Part shown: piece after piece, positions 59,768 to 64,000 of the stretch | How positions within the stretch are numbered: position 1 is the first letter of the stretch | How the letters are laid out: the number at the start of each line of letters is the position of its first letter | Source of the DNA: Eubacteriales bacterium | GTDB taxonomy: Bacteria > Bacillota > Clostridia > Lachnospirales > Lachnospiraceae | Assembly: GCA_030524175.1 (NCBI GenBank) | Contig: JAUNHC010000023.1 | Span: 19,954 to 83,953 of the forward strand | Direction of reading: 5' to 3' | Length of the DNA: 64,000 bases | Made by a program: the position numbers and the translations under genes | Notes under the pieces: generated by a model | What the model was told of the DNA's origin: nothing | The model's database searches: none | Seen by the model: the letters and a program-made list of their open reading frames with translations, nothing else

Positions 59768-60844
59768 ATGCACCCTGCCCATTATCTTGGTTATTTAAAC
59801 AGCGAGCCTGTATTAGAAAAGATTGTGAAGGCCAATTTATACCAGCTTTCATATGAAATAGTGAAGTATGGATATTATTTGAAGCACGGTCCAAACAGTA
59901 GTTCTTTGACAAAGGCGCTGGAAATCAATAAAGGTCAATTAAGGCGCCTGCGGAATATGAATGGGGGAATACATAGCTTGAACTGGCTTCAGTATGAGAC
60001 AAAGAGTGGAAAGCAGATTGCAAATGATGTGATTGCATGGTATGTCCAACGTAACCTGCCGCCAGAAAAGCTGGCCTTTGTATTAAACCGAATGTCTCCA
60101 GTACAGATAAAGAATTATTTATTGAGACAGTCAGAAGAAAATGAAAGTACAATATCAGACACACTTGTAACATGGAGGGATTACCTATCTATGGCAAAAA
60201 TATGTTGTCACGATGTGACAGATGAAATCATATACAGAACGTCAAAACTTTTCCAGAGGCATCAAGAGCTGATAGACAAGCTGAAACAGCGTGAACGAAA
60301 AAAAAGAGTGGATGAGGTTTCTGCCCTTTATCCAGGTATACAGCAGATTTTACTGAGAATTAAAAACAAATATACATATCAGGATGATGATTATGCAATG
60401 CTCGTGCCAGAATCTATCGAAGATATTGTCCGGGAAGGTGATTCCCTTCATCATTGTGTCGCAACAATGAATATATATTTTAAACAGATTCATGACAGGG
60501 AAGCGTATATATTATTCCTCAGGAAAAGGCAGGCGGTAAAACTGCCATATTATACAATTGAGGCAGAACCGGATGGAACAGTCAGACAGAAACATTCTGA
60601 ATATGACCGGGTAAATAGTGACATCAAACAGATTGAAAAATTTCTTTCTAAATGGCAGAAAGAAGTGTGCAAACGCATTGGTGAAGAAGAACAAAAACTT
60701 GCTGAGGTCAGCAGGCAGGCATGGCAACAGCAGGTGGAAATACTGCGGAATAACCATGCAGTGATTCAGGGCGGCATATACGATGGCAGGCTGATGGCTG
60801 ATGTTTTGGAAGAAGACATTATAGAAAATCAAGAGGCTGCTTAA
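59768..60844 (+). pseudogene. pcfJ: PcfJ-family gene, 3' part separated by the GC-rich element
   Basis: 358 codons that align with residues about 348-717 of the gene at 61315-63468: HYLGYLNSEPVLEKIVKANL matches KYLYQLNVIPILEQIVKAGL, and the PcfJ signature SLHHCVATMNIYFKQIHDRE with YILFLRKR is intact. The PcfJ fragment fused to the adhesin ends at the matching place (LNELKKTGL-type region). The ATG 59768 has no ribosome site, so this half is probably not translated on its own. Confidence 0.8.
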
Positions 60845-60857
60845 TAATTTATGTGCT

Positions 60858-61253
60858 TTGACTCAATACAAAAAAATGGCAATCAGGCAATATGCCAGAA
60901 AGGGAATCATGAGAAGAAAAGTAGATTTACAGGAATTAGCGGAATTTATGAGGGATGCTGCATATGGTGATAACCAGATACATCATATAAACTGGGCATT
61001 AAACGTGATTCATCCGAGAACAAATGAGGGAGATATCGGATATTCCGGAGGGATGTGGAATCCAGGGGCGTTCGTTAGCCTGTCATTTTCGTATAGTCAG
61101 TCTGCAGGTATAACTGACTTCAGGATGTGGATCGACCACAATGAAATCAAACCTTGTTTTGGTGGTAAACCCAATTTTGAAGAGTTCAAAGAAACCGTTA
61201 TAGGGGCATTTGGAATTGAGAAACTATATAGAGCAGAAAACAAACCGGATTGA
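60858..61253 (+). CDS. Hypothetical protein between the two pcfJ genes
   Basis: 131 residues from TTG 60858, or 125 from ATG 60876. No good ribosome site, so it may be coupled to the pcfJ stop 14 bases upstream. Contains RKGIMRRKVDLQELAEFMRD, INWALNVIHPRTNEGDIGYS, GGMWNPGAFVSLSFSYSQSA. Small and soluble. Family not recognised; position suggests a PcfJ-associated role. Confidence 0.55.
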   Translation: MTQYKKMAIRQYARKGIMRRKVDLQELAEFMRDAAYGDNQIHHINWALNVIHPRTNEGDIGYSGGMWNPGAFVSLSFSYSQSAGITDFRMWIDHNEIKPCFGGKPNFEEFKETVIGAFGIEKLYRAENKPD

Positions 61254-61314
61254 GAAACTGGAAGTGATTCAAGAGTAGAAGAATTTCCTTACGAAACATT
61301 CAGTTGGAGGAATT

Positions 61315-63468
61315 ATGAATAAATGTGAATTATTAAAGTTGGCTCCGCCTGAAATCACAGCGGAGATGAAGGAATTTGCCCGGAAGGATATATTAATGAT
61401 GCGTAGGCCTGGAAATAGTCTTACTTATCAATATGGACGTTATTATCGTGTCAAAACCGAAGGAAAATATCTCTTAGTTTCCATTTTTCTGACTGATTAG
61501 CTCAAGAAAGGTAATGAACGGCCTAAATACATTCTTTTTATTGAAAAGGATGCAGATTCCTTTCTTACATATATACCAGAAATTGGTACATGGAGCAACG
61601 CGATGCTGGTAAATTTGGACTGGCCGGAATATGCTTTGGGGGCAGAAACTTATATAAGTCAGGTAGATTTGAAAATGTGCCGAAAATATCTTGATATTTC
61701 AGATATCACAGGACTGAGAGAGTACCAATATCAGGTCAGGGAACGACAACTGATAAAACGGTACAAAAAAATAACAGATCCTTGGGATGAAAAGATGAAG
61801 AGTGTACCAAATGTACCAAAAGACTGGATAAAATGGGTTACAAAAAGTGGAATTCGTGAACATTATATTTTTTACGAATATCAAAAGGGTGGTGCAAAAG
61901 AAGGATATTGCACTCATTGTGGCAGAAATGTCCGTATACAGTCACCGAAATACAACAAAAAAGGAACATGCAGTTCTTGTGGATATCCCATACAATATAA
62001 ATCTATAGGGAAGTTCCGTTCACTTTTCACTGAATGGCATGCAGTCTACCTGTGTCAACGTACCAAAAATGGAGGTATTGTTCTCAGAAGATTTATGGCA
62101 TATGCATGTTATAGGCGGGAAAAGTATAGAGTACCGGAAATCAGCATTAGAGAAACAAAACGAACATTTTATGATCATAGATTAAATAACGAAAGATTCT
62201 ATTATGGAGAGTTTAAACAAAGGGAGTGCCGTTGGATTAAAGACTCCTATGCTTCAGCATACGATTACTGTTACTGCGGTGCGAAAGGAATGGTATACCC
62301 CAGAACAATTTACGATTTGAATAAACATGAGTTAAAGTATACAGGACTGCTGCATATGGTACGAAAGTGTGGGTACATGGATCCGACGAAGTATCTATAC
62401 CAATTAAATGTCATTCCGATTTTAGAGCAGATTGTGAAAGCGGGACTTTATAACCTGGCAAATGAAATATATGATGAGTGGAAATCTCCTGAATTCTATA
62501 ATGAACAAAAAGGCGGACTTGCTAAGATACTTGGAATTGACAAGCAGCGTTTGAAACGCCTGAGGGGATTGAATGGGGGAACGGATATACTGAATTGGCT
62601 TCAGATTGAAAAACAGCTCAATATAAATATGTCGGACGATTTGATTTGTTGGTATATAAAGAATGGACAGTCGCCTAATAATTTCCAGTTCTTATTAGAC
62701 CGAATGAGTTTTGTGCAGATAAAAAATTATTTGGTACGACAACAGAAGGAGAACCACGAAGAAATAGGGGATATTGTGAATACATGGAAGGATTATCTTT
62801 CCATGGCGGATAGACTTCATATGGACGTGTACGATGAAATTGTGTACAGACCTTCTGACTTGTATAAGCGTCATGAAGAAGCAGTATGCTCAATTGAGAA
62901 ATTAGAGTTGTCTGTTACAGCTACAGAATTACTGGAGAAGTATCCATTTACGAACGAGGTGATATCCGGTCTTCAGGAAAAATATGGGTTTCAAGACAGT
63001 ACCTATACAATCCTTGCTCCAAAGGACGTTGAAGACATACTTAAAGAGGGGATGTATTTACACCATTGCATAGATAAAAAAGAAGAATATTTCGAACGCA
63101 TCAACCAAAAAGAAACCTATATCCTCTTCCTTCGGAAAACAGAACAGCCAGATAATCCATATTATACACTGGAAATTGAGCCAGGGGGAGTGATACGCCA
63201 AAAACGAACGGAATATAACAGGCAGAAAAAAGACATTAAAAAGGCAGAGCCATTTCTGAGATCTTGGCAACTTGAAATTCAGAAACGCCTAACAAAAGAA
63301 GACAGGCAGCTAGCAGATCGGAGCAGACGATTAAGATTAGATACATATAAGCAGATGCGAATGAAGCAGGTTGCTATTCATGGTGGACTTTATCAAGGTC
63401 AATTACTGGCCGACGTGCTGGAGGCTGATTTGATGGATGTGCCGCAGGAAGGTTATGCTGCAGCATAA
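61315..63468 (+). pseudogene. pcfJ: PcfJ-family gene, complete except for one amber codon
   Basis: One frame of 717 codons from ATG 61315 (after TTGGAGGAATT) to TAA 63468, broken only by TAG 61498-61500 in the context SIFLTD-stop-LKKGNERPKY. An ATG at 61603 opens the remaining 621 codons but has no ribosome site. Features: zinc ribbon CTHCGRNVRIQ...CSSCGYPIQ near residues 200-225, long helical middle, and the PcfJ signature YLHHCIDKKEEYFERINQKE then YILFLRK near 580-610. PcfJ acts with the relaxase in enterococcal pheromone plasmids; the biochemical role is unknown. Confidence 0.85.
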
Positions 63469-63505
63469 ATATGAATGTTTGATTTTTGAATCTTATACAT
63501 TTAAT

Positions 63506-63531
63506 AGCCGTGACAGTTTTCTGTCACGGCT
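63506..63531 (+). terminator. Perfect 11-bp hairpin after pcfJ
   Basis: AGCCGTGACAG-TTTT-CTGTCACGGCT. Only a weak T-rich tract follows. It probably marks the end of the element's last transcript. The rest of 63532-63681 holds no gene. Confidence 0.65.
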
Positions 63532-63681
63532 GATTAGGTTTTGTGAACTGTACGTCACAAAGCCGGAAGAGGCAGGATGGAGCAATTAGGAACATAGACA
63601 TCAACTGTGTGATATGATATGCTATATGATAGCTTTAGAAAGATGTACTTATGGTATAAGCCAAGGAAAAGCAATGACTAA

Positions 63682-63730
63682 AATACAGTTTGTCAAACTG
63701 GGAAAAAGCAGAATTTGACGGAGGTTTTTA
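63682..63730 (+). repeat. Cassette leader repeat, copy 7, beyond the conjugative element
   Basis: AATA then CAGTTTG-T-CAAACTG (63686-63700, identical to the block at 9504-9518), A-rich spacer, GCAGAATTTGACGGAGG, and ATG 63731. Shows that the cassette array, or the same kind of array, continues on the right. Confidence 0.75.
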
Positions 63731-63928
63731 ATGGATAAAGAAGTGAAAAGAGGCGGAATGGGATTTGTATCTATCTTAACGCTGATATTTATTGTTTTGA
63801 AATTAACGGGGCTAATTGATTGGTCATGGGTATTGGTGTTATCCCCGGTCTGGATTTCGGGACTATTTTTTGCTATTGTATTTGCAATAATTTTGATTGG
63901 AGGGAGAATAAAGAAAGGAAAATGGTAA
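63731..63928 (+). CDS. Small two-span membrane protein (bacterial 'transmembrane Fragile-X-F'-type)
   Basis: 65 residues after GACGGAGG within the leader repeat. MGFVSILTLIFIVLKLTGLI then DWSWVLVLSPVWISGLF and a third hydrophobic run are the hallmark of the small bacterial proteins often annotated as transmembrane Fragile-X-F. Function unknown. A typical one-gene cassette. Confidence 0.8.
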   Translation: MDKEVKRGGMGFVSILTLIFIVLKLTGLIDWSWVLVLSPVWISGLFFAIVFAIILIGGRIKKGKW

Positions 63929-64000
63929 ACCCGAGAGAAAAATTCGAATTGAGATTTCACCTGTTTTAAGAAATTTAATAACTGTTATATTTTGTTATTA

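Larger units (their letters stand above)
15061..63540. mobile_element. Large conjugative, plasmid-like integrative element (boundaries approximate)
   Basis: A continuous block with segregation genes (ParM/ParR-like), regulators, a complete-looking Gram-positive type IV secretion set, a T4 coupling protein, replication initiator, primase, ERF recombinase, surface adhesin and PcfJ. It is flanked by cassette-array sequence carrying the same leader repeat (last left copy 10336, first right copy 63682). No tyrosine integrase or main-element relaxase is recognised in the window, so it may be stranded, rely on a factor I cannot recognise, or the assembly may join regions. Ends are estimates. Confidence 0.65.

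Noticed and set aside
6909-61500. Stop-codon recoding (TAG or TAA read as an amino acid)
   Set aside because: TAG and TAA terminate many intact genes at the expected lengths (for example 17857, 5159, 63468), so single nonsense changes are simpler.
63470-63670. Right-end direct repeat matching 14.8-15.1 kb
   Set aside because: I compared both junction zones by eye and found no convincing shared word; only AT-rich similarity.

Overview
The window looks like a low-GC anaerobic Firmicute of the Clostridia, most likely a gut Lachnospiraceae. The signs are AT-rich coding sequence, strong AGGAGG ribosome sites, frequent TTG/GTG starts, Gram-positive lipoprotein and pilin-like surface proteins, and conjugation genes of the VirB4/PrgI/TraG/PcfJ type. 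No rRNA, tRNA or CRISPR array was seen.

Region 1 (about 1-14.8 kb) is an accessory island. A left-reading alpha/beta hydrolase leaves the window at position 1. From 1.4 to 11.6 kb there is a row of small, mostly unrelated genes read rightwards: acetyltransferases, a PEBP-like protein, a metallo-beta-lactamase-fold hydrolase, DUF3795, DUF1349, a C_GCAxxG_C_C protein, tiny membrane proteins and a lipoprotein. Many are broken. Several are preceded by the same roughly 45-base leader, built from an ATTCCAGTTT block, often CAGTTTG-T-CAAACTG, then GAATTTGG-AGAGG running into the ribosome site. The same leader returns at 63.68 kb on the far side of the mobile element. This looks like a gene-cassette array. 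It is followed by an ABC exporter and fragments of a PPOX protein, an ABC-2 permease and a radical SAM protein.

Region 2 (about 15.1-63.5 kb) is a large conjugative, plasmid-like element. It carries a ParM/ParR-like segregation pair, a signal peptidase, a sigma-like regulator pair and a type IV secretion operon (pilin, VirB6-like, VirB1-like lytic transglycosylase with C39-like domain, PrgI, VirB4, TraG/VirD4). It also has a DUF6017 replication initiator, an S1-domain protein, a cold-shock protein, an ERF annealing protein, a CHC2 primase, an AAA/PD-(D/E)XK protein, a large SpaA-type surface protein and two PcfJ-type genes. Its transcription units repeatedly begin with a consensus promoter, a short leader and an intrinsic terminator ahead of the first gene. 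Two of these leaders (19.93 and 40.35 kb) share a promoter style and a multi-hairpin layout and look like homologous structured RNAs. No tyrosine integrase is visible.

Region 3 (about 53.4-59.7 kb) is a small, visibly GC-rich mobilizable element lodged inside one pcfJ gene. It has a large serine recombinase, a MobV relaxase broken by one amber codon, an XRE regulator, a candidate oriT, repeated GGAC-N5-GTCC palindromes, and two AT-rich cargo genes: a lipoprotein homologous to the one at 1.4 kb, and a GNAT enzyme. Upstream, the surface-protein gene is fused in frame to the middle of the same interrupted pcfJ gene.

Two themes cut across the window. Several conserved genes have a good ribosome site followed by AUA, AUU or AUC instead of AUG, and several otherwise intact genes carry a single in-frame stop. 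Both could be real biology, decay or sequence error, and are marked as such.
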